The notes: generated by a model not told the origin, from the letters alone. Positions 15,778 through 24,975 are shown, counted from the stretch's first letter. The stretch: 48,694 nt of DNA from Planctomycetaceae bacterium (GCA_021732415.1 JAKFVC010000063.1:1-48694), one strand, 5' to 3'. Numbers and translations: made by a program.

Positions 15778-15823
15778 GTTCCGTTCTCCATTAAATGCGA
15801 GCGGAGTGGATGAATTTGTGGCA

Positions 15824-16471
15824 TTACTTCATAGCCAGAACAGCATCGTCGGTGGTCAGGACCGCATTCGCTAGAAAGCCATAGTTGATGAGCGCGGCCT
15901 GGTAACCATCACCGATCGTCGGGTGCCGGGGAGCGGCTGTGGCGTCCTTGACGACGGCGACCTCAAACCCTTGTTCCAATAGCTCCCGCAGGTGACTTTC
16001 GACACAGAGGTTTGCCAACATCCCGGCCAGAATGATCTTGTTGACCCGACGCTTGCGGAGTTGAAACACCAGGTCGTTTGTTTGGGGGCCCCACATCTTG
16101 TGCGGGCTGACAACGACCGTCTTGCCGTCCTCAATGAAGGGCTTGTAGCGTTCCAGCCAATCCGCACCGGAGCCGGCGAAACCCTCGCGGCCGAGCGGAT
16201 CGGGCCTGAAGAACTCCTGGTCGTCGAGCATCATGTGTTCGACGACGCCCCCGTATTGCCATGCCTGGTCGTGCGGGTAGAGATAGTGGGGCGAAATGAA
16301 GACACCGTAGTCCGAATCCTTCGCCGTCGTGAAAAGCCGTGCGAGATTCTCCACGGTGTTGTTTTCCTTGACACTCTCCCCAACCAGGCCCCAGGAGACC
16401 CCTTTCTCGCTGAGGACATCGTTTTGCGGGTCTATGACAACCAGCGCTGTGTCGCTGTTATGGATCTGCAT
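15824..16471 (-). CDS. isochorismatase-family cysteine hydrolase
   Basis: This 215-residue protein has the family triad: Asp14 in VVIDPQND, Lys125 in VSPHKMWGP and Cys156 in AGMLANLCVESHLRE. The cis-peptide region precedes the Cys as expected. Members hydrolyse amides, carbamoyl groups or vinyl ethers (nicotinamidase, isochorismatase and similar); the substrate cannot be read from sequence. It is 20 bases downstream of the flavin-oxidase gene and upstream of the SDR, so it is co-transcribed. Confidence 0.88.
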   Translation of the reverse strand: MQIHNSDTALVVIDPQNDVLSEKGVSWGLVGESVKENNTVENLARLFTTAKDSDYGVFISPHYLYPHDQAWQYGGVVEHMMLDDQEFFRPDPLGREGFAGSGADWLERYKPFIEDGKTVVVSPHKMWGPQTNDLVFQLRKRRVNKIILAGMLANLCVESHLRELLEQGFEVAVVKDATAAPRHPTIGDGYQAALINYGFLANAVLTTDDAVLAMK

Positions 16472-16491
16472 GACTCATCTCCTTGTAACTG

Positions 16492-17139
16492 TTAGTGGAC
16501 GTTTGAAGTACCTGATTTCAGACTTTTGACTTCCGATTCCAAGTCCGCAATGCGCTGCTGAAGTTGCTCAATCACCGGGGCGATCTGTCGCTGTGAAAAC
16601 CGCTGGTGAATATGCTGTTGGCAGTTGACATCCCAGGCTTCCACTGTGAACAGGATCGCCCGCTCGACTTTGCCGGGATACGCTGGGTCGCGGAGTTTGT
16701 CGAGCAGGCCGGAATCGTTTTCGACCACACGCGCCGTACCCCAGAGTTTGATCCGTTGTTGATTGGCATAGTCCATGAGGAAGATGAATGCTCGCGGATT
16801 CTCGGAGAGATTTCCCAGCGTGATATACTGACGGTTTCCGCCGAAGTCGGCGAACCCCACCGTGTGCTCGTCAACCACTTTGAGAAATCCCGGTGAACCG
16901 CCGCGATATTGAATGTAGGGCTGGCCATCAGCGTTCGCAGTACCGAGATAGAACATGTCCAGGTCCGCCAGAAACCTCGCCAGTTCTGGAGTGACGGTCG
17001 CCGGCCATCCGCCACTGCGTTCCATGCGAGCATAATTCTTCCGTGAGCCTTTTTGTTCCTGAATTATCTTCACCGCCGGTGTAAAGGCGATGTCACTAGG
17101 GTATTCACGGCGGCTCGGAGATGTGGTGGTGACGGACAT
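16492..17139 (-). CDS. pyridoxamine 5'-phosphate oxidase-family (FMN-binding) protein
   Basis: This 215-residue split-barrel protein shows FYLGTANADGQPYIQYRGG, VGFADFGGNRQYITLGNLSE and IKLWGTARVVEN, which form the FMN-binding split barrel. An about 30-residue C-terminal coiled segment (QQRIADLESEVKSLK) may support dimerisation. The ATG at 17139 (MSVTTT) follows AGGGAGAG and is preferred over 17199. Likely a flavin-dependent oxidoreductase of stress or detoxification type; the substrate is unknown. Third from the end of the six-gene operon. Confidence 0.85.
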   Translation of the reverse strand: MSVTTTSPSRREYPSDIAFTPAVKIIQEQKGSRKNYARMERSGGWPATVTPELARFLADLDMFYLGTANADGQPYIQYRGGSPGFLKVVDEHTVGFADFGGNRQYITLGNLSENPRAFIFLMDYANQQRIKLWGTARVVENDSGLLDKLRDPAYPGKVERAILFTVEAWDVNCQQHIHQRFSQRQIAPVIEQLQQRIADLESEVKSLKSGTSNVH

Positions 17140-17214
17140 GGTTCTCTCCCTTCGTGGTGATTTCTTCAGAACGGATGCCCCTGGGATCACCAAGGGCATC
17201 CGCGGTCAAACCGA

Positions 17215-18186
17215 TTATTTCGTCACATGCTTACCGAGGAATTCTCGCATCAATTGGGCGATCTCGTCGCCATTCGATTCCAGAGCGAAGTGGCCTGCAT
17301 CGAGAAGATGAAACTCCAACTTCTTCAGATCTCGCTTGTATGGCTCGGCTCCATCAGCCGGAAAAATCTTGTCGTTCTTGCCCCAGGCGATCAGCATCGG
17401 CGGCTGGTGCTTGCGGAAGTAGTCCTGCCATTTGGGATACAGCGGCGGGTTACTGCCGTAGCTGAGGAACAGGTCGAGTTGAATTTCATCGTTGCCCCGG
17501 CGGTCGAGGAGGAACTGATCGTGCGCGGCACCGTCCGGGCTGACGAGTTCCGGGTTCTTCACTCCGTGCGTGTATTGCCATTTAGTGGCTTCGTAGGTGA
17601 CAAGGTTCCGAATGGCGTCGCGTTTCGCTTTGCTCGTCGGTTCCTTCCAATATGCCTTGATCGGCTTCCAAAAGTCGTTGTCGAGGCCTTCGTCGTAGGC
17701 ATTGCCGTTCTGCACCACGATGGCAGTGATGCGGTCCGGATGGGCCGAGGCCAGGCGATAACCGACCGGTGCGCCATAGTCCTGCACATACAGGGCGTAC
17801 TTTGTCAGTCCGACCTTCTCGGTGAAGTCGTCGATCACTTTGGCCAGGTTGTCGAACGTGTAGGCAAACTTGTCTCGCGAGGGCATCGAGCTATGACCGT
17901 AGCCGGGATAGTCCGGGGCTACGACTCGATACTTGTCGCCCAGCAATGGAATCAGGTTGCGAAACATCTGCGAGCTGGTTGGAAAGCCGTGCAAGAGCAA
18001 GATCGCTGGGGCATCCTTCGGCCCCGCCTCGCGGTAGAAGATGTCCAGATCGCCGATCTTGACGGTTTTGTGATGCACTTTCACAGGCTGTTGCGCCAAG
18101 GCTGGTTGCGGTGCAACAATGGCCAATGTGGCGATCGTCAGCAAAGCGGGAATCAGGGTCCATGTCGTCGAACGGGTCATGTTCAT
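17215..18186 (-). CDS. secreted alpha/beta hydrolase, epoxide-hydrolase/dehalogenase-like
   Basis: This 323-residue protein has a Sec signal peptide (about residues 1-31, ending PQPALAQQ). Oxyanion motif HGFP is at 66-69. The nucleophile position is Asp136 in VQDYGAP, an aspartate rather than serine, as in epoxide hydrolases and haloalkane dehalogenases. The catalytic His is in DAGHFALE near 302. It is the only clearly exported enzyme of this operon. It lies between the DUF1348 gene (37 bases upstream) and the flavin-oxidase gene. Confidence 0.88.
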   Translation of the reverse strand: MNMTRSTTWTLIPALLTIATLAIVAPQPALAQQPVKVHHKTVKIGDLDIFYREAGPKDAPAILLLHGFPTSSQMFRNLIPLLGDKYRVVAPDYPGYGHSSMPSRDKFAYTFDNLAKVIDDFTEKVGLTKYALYVQDYGAPVGYRLASAHPDRITAIVVQNGNAYDEGLDNDFWKPIKAYWKEPTSKAKRDAIRNLVTYEATKWQYTHGVKNPELVSPDGAAHDQFLLDRRGNDEIQLDLFLSYGSNPPLYPKWQDYFRKHQPPMLIAWGKNDKIFPADGAEPYKRDLKKLEFHLLDAGHFALESNGDEIAQLMREFLGKHVTK

Positions 18187-18223
18187 TCTCCAGAAAAAAG
18201 GGGGAAACTGTCGGGGGCGAACG

Positions 18224-18712
18224 TCACTGCAAATCTGGTATACCGGGATGATCTGTGGGTCGGGCTCCCGGAGCGGGCCAGAAGAACTTGCGTTCGGTTT
18301 CGAGGATGTTTACGTCGTTGATGCTGGCTTCCCGGCGGCACATCAGGCCACTGTCGTCAAACTGCCATAGTTCGTTGCCGTAGCTGCGGTGCCATTGACT
18401 TGCGGCATCATGCCATTCGTATTGATAACGGACTGCGATCCGGTCATCCGTGAAGGCCCACAATTCCTTCACGAGCCGATAATCGAGTTCGCGGTCCCAC
18501 TTGCCGGCCAGAAATCGGCGAATCGCATCGCGCCCCGTGATGAGCTCGCTTCGGTTTCGCCATACCGAATTCTCACTGTAAGCCAAGGCGACACGTTTCG
18601 GATCGCGGGAATTCCAAGCATCTTCGGCCAGCCGGACTTTTCGCAGCGCCGTGACCAGGCTGAACGGTGGGGCGATCACCGTTTGAAGCTGGGTGCTATT
18701 ATTTGTGATCAT
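18224..18712 (-). CDS. DUF1348 (NTF2/SnoaL-like) protein
   Basis: This 162-residue protein carries the near-complete DUF1348 signature: [59 protein letters not shown] and [12 protein letters not shown]. This family folds as a cone-shaped NTF2-like pocket. The function is not established; a ligand-binding or isomerase-like role is possible. Second gene of the operon, 66 bases after the DUF417 gene. Confidence 0.9.
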   Translation of the reverse strand: MITNNSTQLQTVIAPPFSLVTALRKVRLAEDAWNSRDPKRVALAYSENSVWRNRSELITGRDAIRRFLAGKWDRELDYRLVKELWAFTDDRIAVRYQYEWHDAASQWHRSYGNELWQFDDSGLMCRREASINDVNILETERKFFWPAPGARPTDHPGIPDLQ

Positions 18713-18778
18713 TGTGAAATACTGATAAAGTTGAGTTAAGATTTGCCGAGCCGCCTTGTAATTCGCCAGCGAGAAATC

Positions 18779-19363
18779 TCAAACAATAGCGGTGCCAGAC
18801 TTCTGCAAGTAAGCTTTGGCGGCATCGGCCATCGTGACCAGCGCCGCCCCCGCCATGATCGCGTCTTTGACAACTAAGCGTCCGGCACCGGACAGGAGTG
18901 GGAAACCGTGTTCGGGACTCCCTAAGGCTGGGACCCAACATTCAGGGGTCGTGACCAGGAACGACAAGGTGACGAACGACATCACGAAGACCAGGAAGCT
19001 GCCCAAGGCCGATACTCGCGGAAGCCACGGGTGCATCGCGATCATCACCCCCAAAGCCACGATCACTGTGCCCAACCCGTACGCGAACACGTAGGTTCCG
19101 TTTCGCTCGTGCCACTCTCGATTGGAGGGAACTAGCTCACCCTCACGGTTCATGTGGTGTCTGTAATCCCCCGAAGGTTGCCGGTAAAAGAAACTCATGA
19201 GCGGGCTGTTAGCGACGAAGGCCACAATGCCCTCATCCTCATAGCGGAAGGCCTTAAGACTTCCGATCCAGACCAGAACGACAACCAACCCAATGCGGGT
19301 CACAGCGATACCGACGCGGTCGGATTTCGCGGCCAGTTTTAGAAGTGCTTCGTATCGATTCAT
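18779..19363 (-). CDS. DUF417 (YkgB/RclC-like) membrane protein
   Basis: This 194-residue inner-membrane protein has about four hydrophobic segments. Family features are VLVWIGSLKAFRYEDEGI, VANSPLMSFFY and SFLVTTPECWVPALG. The family includes E. coli RclC (YkgB), linked to reactive chlorine resistance, so an oxidative or electrophile stress role is a reasonable inference. It is the first gene of the operon. A sigma54-like promoter and tandem palindromes lie upstream, shared with the divergent activator gene. Confidence 0.85.
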   Translation of the reverse strand: MNRYEALLKLAAKSDRVGIAVTRIGLVVVLVWIGSLKAFRYEDEGIVAFVANSPLMSFFYRQPSGDYRHHMNREGELVPSNREWHERNGTYVFAYGLGTVIVALGVMIAMHPWLPRVSALGSFLVFVMSFVTLSFLVTTPECWVPALGSPEHGFPLLSGAGRLVVKDAIMAGAALVTMADAAKAYLQKSGTAIV

Positions 19364-19418
19364 GGTTCTTTCCTTCGTATTTTCTTGATCGAGTTAGCGG
19401 TCAACGATGGCGATACGA

Positions 19419-19434
19419 ATCATTTTGCGTGCCA
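19419..19434 (-). promoter_or_regulatory. candidate sigma54 promoter of the DUF417 operon
   Basis: On the minus strand TGGCACG (19434-19428) is a perfect -24 element. After CAAA comes ATGAT (19423-19419) at the -12 position, where TTGCA would be expected. The -12 part is weak. It lies about 55 bases upstream of the DUF417 start and downstream of the palindromes that could bind the divergent activator. Confidence 0.5.
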
Positions 19435-19501
19435 GTGGATCCTGTTTCCATAAGTCATGTCTCACATTCGTGTTACACGGATCTGCGATGACCAACCGGC
19501 G

Positions 19502-19556
19502 TTACGAGAAATCGTAATTTCACGAATTCTCGTGCTCTTGACGCGAAATCTCGTAA
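19502..19556. promoter_or_regulatory. tandem palindromic operator (two perfect sites, one weak)
   Basis: Site 1 is TTACGAGAAATCGTAA (19502-19517), a perfect 6-base inverted repeat around 4 bases. Site 2 is CACGAATTCTCGTG (19521-19534), a perfect 5-base repeat with the same spacing. A degenerate site, ACGCGAAATCTCGTAA, lies at 19541-19556. Centres are 18 and 21 bases apart. They overlap the 5' leader of the activator gene and lie about 70-120 bases upstream of the sigma54-like promoter, where activator sites are expected. Confidence 0.7.
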
Positions 19557-19567
19557 AATCACTCGCT

Positions 19568-21193
19568 ATGAATGCCCCTCTCGAACCACTTCTGTCTGAT
19601 CCCAAACGATTGCTGTTGAATCTTGCGCAACAACAGTCCGTGTCCGCATTACTGGATCTAATCGCGTCCTGCCTAAGCGAGACGGGACGAATCGCGCTCG
19701 TCCGCATCTGGCTGAATCAGCCGACTTCCAGCTGTTCCGGTTGCCCGAGCGTCGAGGTCTGCAAGACTCAAACGCAGTGTCTGCATCTCGTCGCCAGCGG
19801 CGGTCGGTCCGCAGTGTCGCCTAACGTCGAGTGGACCAGCACTGAAGGAGCCTTCCGACGGATGCCATTGGGGACAAGGAAGGTCGGACGCATTGCGCTC
19901 AGCGGTCAACCACTCGAAGAACCGGAGTTGACCGAACCGCTCCCTGATTGGGTCGCCCGGCCAGACTGGGTTCGCGCGGAAGGGGTTCGCGGTTTCGCAG
20001 GACAACCGATAATCCACCGCGGAGCAGTCCTCGGCGTACTGGCTGTCTTCTCTCGTCAACCAATCTCCGAAGAAGATATGGGTTGGCTGCGCATGATTGC
20101 CGACCATGCTGCCGCCGCCATCACGACGGGTCGAGCATTTGCGGAAATCGAAGCTCTGCGGAAACGCTTGGAGCAAGAGAATGAGTATCTCCGCGAAGAA
20201 GTCACTGAGGCGGCCGCGTTCGGCGAATTGATCGGCCAAAGCGCAGCACTAGAAGCCGTCACCAGGCAGATTGATTTGGTGGCTCCGACCGATTCAGCCG
20301 TCCTAATTCTTGGCGAGAGCGGAACGGGTAAGGAACTCGTCGCTCGCGAGATTCATCGTCGCAGCAAGCGGTCGGCCCGACCACTCATCAAAGTCAATTG
20401 CGCAGCCGTCCCACGAGAACTCTATGAGAGCGAGTTTTTCGGCCACGCGAAGGGCGCATTCACGGGTGCGCTGCGGGATCGCGTTGGTCGATTTGAATTG
20501 GCGGAAGGTGGAACGCTGTTCCTGGATGAAGTGGGAGAAATCCCTCTTGAACTCCAGGCCAAATTGCTGCGTGTGCTCCAGGAAGGAGAATTGGAACGAG
20601 TTGGCGAAGAACGGACCCGACGCGTCAATGTGCGACTCGTGGCGGCGACTAACCGTGACCTGCGCAGCGAAGCGGAAGCCGGTCGATTCCGACAGGACCT
20701 CTTCTATCGACTCAGCGTATTCCCGTTAGAAGTTCCGGCCCTGCGGAAACGGAAGGATGACATTCCGGTGTTGGCTCAACATTTCCTCGACGTTTCTTCG
20801 CGCAAGGTCGGTCGCGCACAGCCGTCGCTGACGTTGGCGGGGGTACAGCGCCTTCAGCAATATGATTGGCCGGGGAACGTGCGGGAACTCCAGCATGTCA
20901 TCGAGCGAGCCGTCATCACTTCAACGAAAGACCGGTTGAACATTGAGCTCCCCTTGCAGAACAAGTCGGCGCGGGTGGCTGAAACAGACGCCGAATCCGT
21001 GGTGCAAACCGACGCGCAAATTCGGCAGATCGAAGCCGATAACATCCGGGCCGCACTGAAAGCGGCGAACGGCAAAGTCTCCGGATCAGGTGGAGCAGCC
21101 GAACTGCTCGGGCTGAAGCCGACCACCCTCACGTCGCGAATCAAGGCGTTAGGAATCACCTTGCCGACCCGAAATTGGCCCGGGGTGACCTGA
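19568..21193 (+). CDS. NorR-like sigma54-dependent activator (GAF-AAA-Fis)
   Basis: This 541-residue enhancer-binding protein has three parts. A GAF-like sensor domain is at about 20-210. The AAA+ domain has Walker A GESGTGKE at 249-256, the sigma54-contact GAFTGA at 296-301 and Walker [14 protein letters not shown]-terminal Fis-type helix-turn-helix ([20 protein letters not shown]) closes the protein. The sensor has four clustered cysteines, Cys56, Cys59, Cys65 and Cys71, which may bind a metal or iron-sulfur centre. The ATG at 19568 is chosen because earlier in-frame starts would translate through the operator. It is divergent from the DUF417 operon, which it probably controls, and it likely regulates itself. 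Confidence 0.9.
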   Translation: MNAPLEPLLSDPKRLLLNLAQQQSVSALLDLIASCLSETGRIALVRIWLNQPTSSCSGCPSVEVCKTQTQCLHLVASGGRSAVSPNVEWTSTEGAFRRMPLGTRKVGRIALSGQPLEEPELTEPLPDWVARPDWVRAEGVRGFAGQPIIHRGAVLGVLAVFSRQPISEEDMGWLRMIADHAAAAITTGRAFAEIEALRKRLEQENEYLREEVTEAAAFGELIGQSAALEAVTRQIDLVAPTDSAVLILGESGTGKELVAREIHRRSKRSARPLIKVNCAAVPRELYESEFFGHAKGAFTGALRDRVGRFELAEGGTLFLDEVGEIPLELQAKLLRVLQEGELERVGEERTRRVNVRLVAATNRDLRSEAEAGRFRQDLFYRLSVFPLEVPALRKRKDDIPVLAQHFLDVSSRKVGRAQPSLTLAGVQRLQQYDWPGNVRELQHVIERAVITSTKDRLNIELPLQNKSARVAETDAESVVQTDAQIRQIEADNIRAALKAANGKVSGSGGAAELLGLKPTTLTSRIKALGITLPTRNWPGVT

Positions 21194-21481
21194 ACATCAC
21201 AGCAATGCGGGCTATGTTCCGGGCGAAAACGAGTTCTTCGGTTCGGATGAGGTGTGACCAGTTTGATACGCTGATCTGCGAGACTTGGAACAAGCAGTCC
21301 AAGATCGTGAAACGAGGTGAGGGTGAGACCACTCCTTACGTTGGCTTTCCGGCAATTAAATAGTCTTGGACCGGCAGAACAGGAAGGCCCGAAGGGTGGT
21401 CCGCACCGCTTCTCAACCTGGCCGGCATTCTCGCGTGACTTCGGTAGGACACTCAACGTCATACATGGGGTGAGTTGAGCG
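21194..21481. other. intergenic region between convergent genes
   Basis: It lies between the activator stop and the stop of the MerR-type regulator. No gene, clear terminator or repeat recognised. Confidence 0.5.
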
Positions 21482-22363
21482 TCAGGAGCGTGGACGCAAT
21501 GTGCCAGCGAATTCTTCGAGATGTTGCATGGTGTCGCAGAAGGCCGAGTGGCGCATCTGTTGCCGCAGGCTTTCGCCGAGCGCAAAGCCCCCCACTGCGA
21601 CTGCCGTTCCGGATTCTGTTGCGGCAGTGTTCAGGACTCGGAACTCTTCCAGAAAACGGGGCGGATCTGCGACATACGAAACGCTCAACCAGAAGAGTCT
21701 GGGCCGGTGCGCGCGAATCGCAACGGCCAGCGACGCGAATGGAATTGAACTTCCCAAGGAATGGGCCTGCCAGCCGGAATCTCTCAGCACGAGTTCCGCA
21801 GCCGTCGTGGGAATGACGTATTGATCCCCTTCGGCGGTACCCCCGAGCGCCACGAATTGGGGGTCTCCCGGGGGGAGGGCGCTCCGCAGTTCATGCAGCG
21901 CGCGAATCACGATCTCACACGCGCGCCGCTCCTGATAGACCTCAGCCTCCTGGCAGGCCCACTTGTCGCCTATGTCCACGAAGGCTCCGGCGATGACGCG
22001 ATCACAAATCTCGCTCAAGCGCTGGCCAGCCAGCCACAGATCGAAGATGACTTGGCGGCAAGCGGCTTCATCGCCGGCCAACAGCGCCTCGCGCAAAACG
22101 TCCCTGCCTCGACCGGTCACCCATTCGGACTTGCCGCTGGTGGCGGGCAGCCCCAGGACCTCGGGATCAACCAGGTTCTGTTTGCTTTCACGCAAGAACT
22201 CCAGCACACCGCTGATGGGCAATCGACGGTGGCCCCCCGCCGTCCGCACCGTGGGAATCAGTCCACGGTCGCACCACCGCTTCAGCGACGATTCGCTGAC
22301 CCCCATCGCTCGGGCGACCTGCTTGGGTGAGAGAAGTTCTTTCAAAGTGGCCTGACGTTTCAA
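21482..22363 (-). CDS. MerR-type regulator with B12-binding-like domain (CarH/LitR-like)
   Basis: This 293-residue protein has a MerR helix-turn-helix at about 10-58 (SPKQVARAMGVSESSLKRWC with the GGHRR wing), a four-helix region with W, E and R positions like the CarH B12-capping helices (KWACQEAEVYQERRACE), and a Rossmann-like cobalamin-binding-type domain. The expected cobalt-ligand motif DxHxxG reads D-Q-Y-V-I-P, so the His is replaced by Tyr and B12 binding is doubtful. The start is TTG at 22363; no in-frame ATG lies upstream. Divergent from the sigma-factor operon, whose promoter region has repeated TTGAACGAA words. CarH/LitR proteins repress light-induced genes in the dark; here another signal may be used. 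Confidence 0.8.
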   Translation of the reverse strand: MKRQATLKELLSPKQVARAMGVSESSLKRWCDRGLIPTVRTAGGHRRLPISGVLEFLRESKQNLVDPEVLGLPATSGKSEWVTGRGRDVLREALLAGDEAACRQVIFDLWLAGQRLSEICDRVIAGAFVDIGDKWACQEAEVYQERRACEIVIRALHELRSALPPGDPQFVALGGTAEGDQYVIPTTAAELVLRDSGWQAHSLGSSIPFASLAVAIRAHRPRLFWLSVSYVADPPRFLEEFRVLNTAATESGTAVAVGGFALGESLRQQMRHSAFCDTMQHLEEFAGTLRPRS

Positions 22364-22382
22364 ACAGAAGCGGTTGCTTGTT

Positions 22383-22640
22383 TTGAACGAATGTCGTTTG
22401 TCCGTAATCTAAATCAATTGCCAGCGTCTGCCTCGATTTACAAGCACCCCACAATCATAGTCAATCTCCCGTTGCTTTCCAATTTGCCAGTGCACTGCCT
22501 TGCCAGCAAACAAGTTACGTCAATTTGCAAAAAATGAACGTTTTGAACGAATTTACGGTTAAAGGACTACGCAATTCACGGTAAAGTGATTGAACGAATT
22601 GAACGACTTTTTCTGCTCACCCAGCTTCATGTCGTTCAAC
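22383..22640. promoter_or_regulatory. repeated TTGAACGA operators between regulator and sigma-factor operon
   Basis: TTGAACGAA occurs at 22383-22391, 22543-22551 and 22590-22598, TTGAACGAC at 22599-22607, ATGAACGTT at 22534-22542, and GTTGAACGAC on the minus strand at 22640-22631. Two pairs are direct repeats with a period of exactly 9 bases (22534/22543 and 22590/22599). This fits cooperative binding by a multimeric MerR-type regulator. The divergent regulator is the natural candidate. Apart from these words the spacer holds no gene. Confidence 0.6.
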
Positions 22641-22669
22641 GGGTGTCGCGATCCTCAGGAATCACTGCC

Positions 22670-23674
22670 ATGAATCGAGTCGTCCAGAAGGTGGCTGCCG
22701 TTTCCCCGACCTCTCGTAAGGCTTCAGCCAAGGCCTCTGCGGCAGCGCAGACGATCGAGTCGCGGTGTCCGCCCAAATCCGCTGCCGCCGCGCGGTCAAA
22801 GCTTCAAACGCGGATCCACGACGTCCTCCATCGTGAGATCGCGTTCATACATAACCCCGAATTCAACCATCGGGATGCAAAACGGAAGATCTTAAAAGAG
22901 ACTGCAGTGCAAACAGGGCCGACGGAATCTCCGCAGGGTCCACGCGTCGCCGTCCAGAATGGGCCAGTGGGCTACTTCGCAGAACTCCACGAACACGCGC
23001 TGCTGACTTCGGATCAGCAAACCACACTGTTCCGGCGGATGAATTACCTTAAGTTCAGGGCGAATGCCTTGCGTTCGGCCCTCACACTCCGGACGGCTGA
23101 CGAGTCAGCCATCAACGAAATTGAACGGTTGCTCGCGGAGGCGCGGAAATCGAGAGACCAGATCATCATGGCAAATTTGAGACTGGTGGTCTCAATTGCC
23201 AAGAAGTATGCCAGCAACTACCACACGTTTGAAGACCTGCTAAGTGATGGTCACCTGTCGCTGATGCGCGCGACTGAAAAGTTTGATTACGGCTTGGGAT
23301 ACCAGTTCAGCACATACGCGACTTACGCCATTCGAAATGACTTTTTTCGAATCTTCAAGCGTCAGCAGCAGGACAGCGAACGACTGGAATCGGGGGTCGA
23401 CGAACTCGCGGCGGTCGGAGACGACGACGCAGACGAAGACCTGCGGGCGGCGGAAGAGTACCGGCAGTACCAATTGTTGCTGCAGGCGATGCAGGGCAAC
23501 CTCGAAGATCGCGACCGTCGAATCGTCATGCTGCGTTTCGGAATCGACCAGCAGAACGGGCCACAGACCCTTAAGGAAGTTGGCCAACACCTGGCGCTCA
23601 GCAAAGAACGGGTCCGGCAGTTGGAGACTCGCGCAATTGCCAAGCTGAAGCAATATGTGGAAGGCCACCAATGA
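22670..23674 (+). CDS. sigma70-family RNA polymerase sigma factor
   Basis: This 334-residue protein has an Ala/Ser/Lys-rich N-terminal 90 residues, then sigma region 1.2 (ALLTSDQQTTLFRRMNYLKF), region 2 (IMANLRLVVSIAKKYASNYH, GYQFSTYATYAIRNDFFR) and region 4 (LKEVGQHLALSKERVRQLE). There is no obvious ECF truncation, so it belongs to the primary-like or group 2/3 type. The ATG at 22670 follows CAGGA; the earlier ATG at 22586 would be inside the TTGAACGA operator cluster. Its stop overlaps the next start (ATGA). As the first gene of a lipid-modification operon it may direct polymerase to this operon or to wider stress genes. Confidence 0.88.
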   Translation: MNRVVQKVAAVSPTSRKASAKASAAAQTIESRCPPKSAAAARSKLQTRIHDVLHREIAFIHNPEFNHRDAKRKILKETAVQTGPTESPQGPRVAVQNGPVGYFAELHEHALLTSDQQTTLFRRMNYLKFRANALRSALTLRTADESAINEIERLLAEARKSRDQIIMANLRLVVSIAKKYASNYHTFEDLLSDGHLSLMRATEKFDYGLGYQFSTYATYAIRNDFFRIFKRQQQDSERLESGVDELAAVGDDDADEDLRAAEEYRQYQLLLQAMQGNLEDRDRRIVMLRFGIDQQNGPQTLKEVGQHLALSKERVRQLETRAIAKLKQYVEGHQ

Positions 23675-24954
23675 AAATCGCCATCCTTGGTTCCGGCATC
23701 TCCGGGCTGACTGCAGCGCACTATCTGCAGGCGCGTCACGACATCACAGTGTTCGAAGCGAATGCTTACATTGGCGGCCACACCAACACACTGGATGTGG
23801 GACTCGATGGTGAGCGGCACCGGATCGACACGGGGTTCATTGTGTTTAATGACTGGACATATCCTAATTTCATCCGACTGCTTGACGAAATTGGTATCCC
23901 GTCACAGCCGACGGACATGAGCTTCAGTGTCCGTTGCGATCTGACTGGCTTGGAATACAAAGGCAGCAATCTGAATGGTCTGTTTGCCCAGCGCAGAAAT
24001 CTGCTGCGGCCACGCTTTTACCGAATGATACGCGACATTCTGCGCTTCAACCGCGAATCGCCCGCATTACTGGAGTCAGACAACGAGGAGCTGACGATTG
24101 GCGAATACTTTCGGGATGGGAAATATTCCCAGGAATTCGTGGACCACTATCTGTTTCCGATGGGTTCCGCCATCTGGTCCTGTCCCCCGAACACGTTTGC
24201 GCAGTTCCCCATCCGATTCGTGGTGGAGTTCTATCGCAATCACGGGTTGCTGAGTGTCACGAAACGCCCCATCTGGCGGGTGATTCAGAATGGCTCGCGA
24301 ACTTACGTCGATGCTTTGACGCGACCGTTTCGGGACCGGGTTCTCTTGAACTGTCCCGTGCAGTCAGTCCGGCGGTCGTTGGAAGGTGTCGATGTCTATT
24401 CGGCAGCGCGCGGTACCGAACGGTTCGAGCATGTGATCTTCGCCTGCCACAGCGACCAGGCACTCCGCATGCTGGCCGATCCGACTACAAAGGAGCGTGA
24501 GCTGCTGGGGGCCTTCCCCTACGAAGCCAATGTGGCGGTGCTGCATACCGACAGCACAGTGCTGCCGCGCCGGCGTCGTGCCTGGGCCGCGTGGAACTAC
24601 CACATTCAACGCGCGACATCCGATAAGGCCACGGTCACTTACAACATGAACATCCTGCAGGGACTGCGTTCGCGGCATGTCTTCTGCGTGACGCTGAATG
24701 GAGAAGACCATATCAGCCCTGGCCGGATCATTCAGCGGATGCACTACCAGCATCCCATCTACACGACTCGCCGGGCGGCCGCGCAACGGCGACACCGCGA
24801 ATTGATTGACTCGAACAACACTTCATATTGCGGTGCCTATTGGGGCAATGGTTTTCACGAAGACGGTGTGAACAGCGCCCTGGCCGTTTGCCTGTTTCTG
24901 AACGCTAAGCAAACCACAGTTGCCCAGCCATCTACCATTAGCAACAGCTTGTAA
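23671..24954 (+). CDS. FAD-dependent amine oxidase-like oxidoreductase
   Basis: This 427-residue flavoprotein has the dinucleotide motif GSGISG in the first strand (ILGSGISGLTAAHYL), FEANAYIGGHTNT, IDTGFIVFNDWTYPNF, and a C-terminal FAD segment YCGAYWGNGFHEDGV. This subfamily accompanies DUF1365 and cyclopropane-synthase genes in many bacteria and is thought to act on unsaturated or methylated acyl chains. The ATG overlaps the sigma-factor stop by four bases, which suggests translational coupling. Intact. Confidence 0.9.
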   Translation: MKIAILGSGISGLTAAHYLQARHDITVFEANAYIGGHTNTLDVGLDGERHRIDTGFIVFNDWTYPNFIRLLDEIGIPSQPTDMSFSVRCDLTGLEYKGSNLNGLFAQRRNLLRPRFYRMIRDILRFNRESPALLESDNEELTIGEYFRDGKYSQEFVDHYLFPMGSAIWSCPPNTFAQFPIRFVVEFYRNHGLLSVTKRPIWRVIQNGSRTYVDALTRPFRDRVLLNCPVQSVRRSLEGVDVYSAARGTERFEHVIFACHSDQALRMLADPTTKERELLGAFPYEANVAVLHTDSTVLPRRRRAWAAWNYHIQRATSDKATVTYNMNILQGLRSRHVFCVTLNGEDHISPGRIIQRMHYQHPIYTTRRAAAQRRHRELIDSNNTSYCGAYWGNGFHEDGVNSALAVCLFLNAKQTTVAQPSTISNSL

Positions 24955-24975
24955 GAACTGTTCTCACTATTTCCC

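Noticed and set aside
17227-18321. Plus-strand open frame of 364 codons
   Set aside because: Shadow of the alpha/beta hydrolase, which has a signal peptide and complete catalytic motifs.
22586-22669. Longer start for the sigma factor
   Set aside because: Lies within the TTGAACGA operator cluster and lacks a ribosome site.
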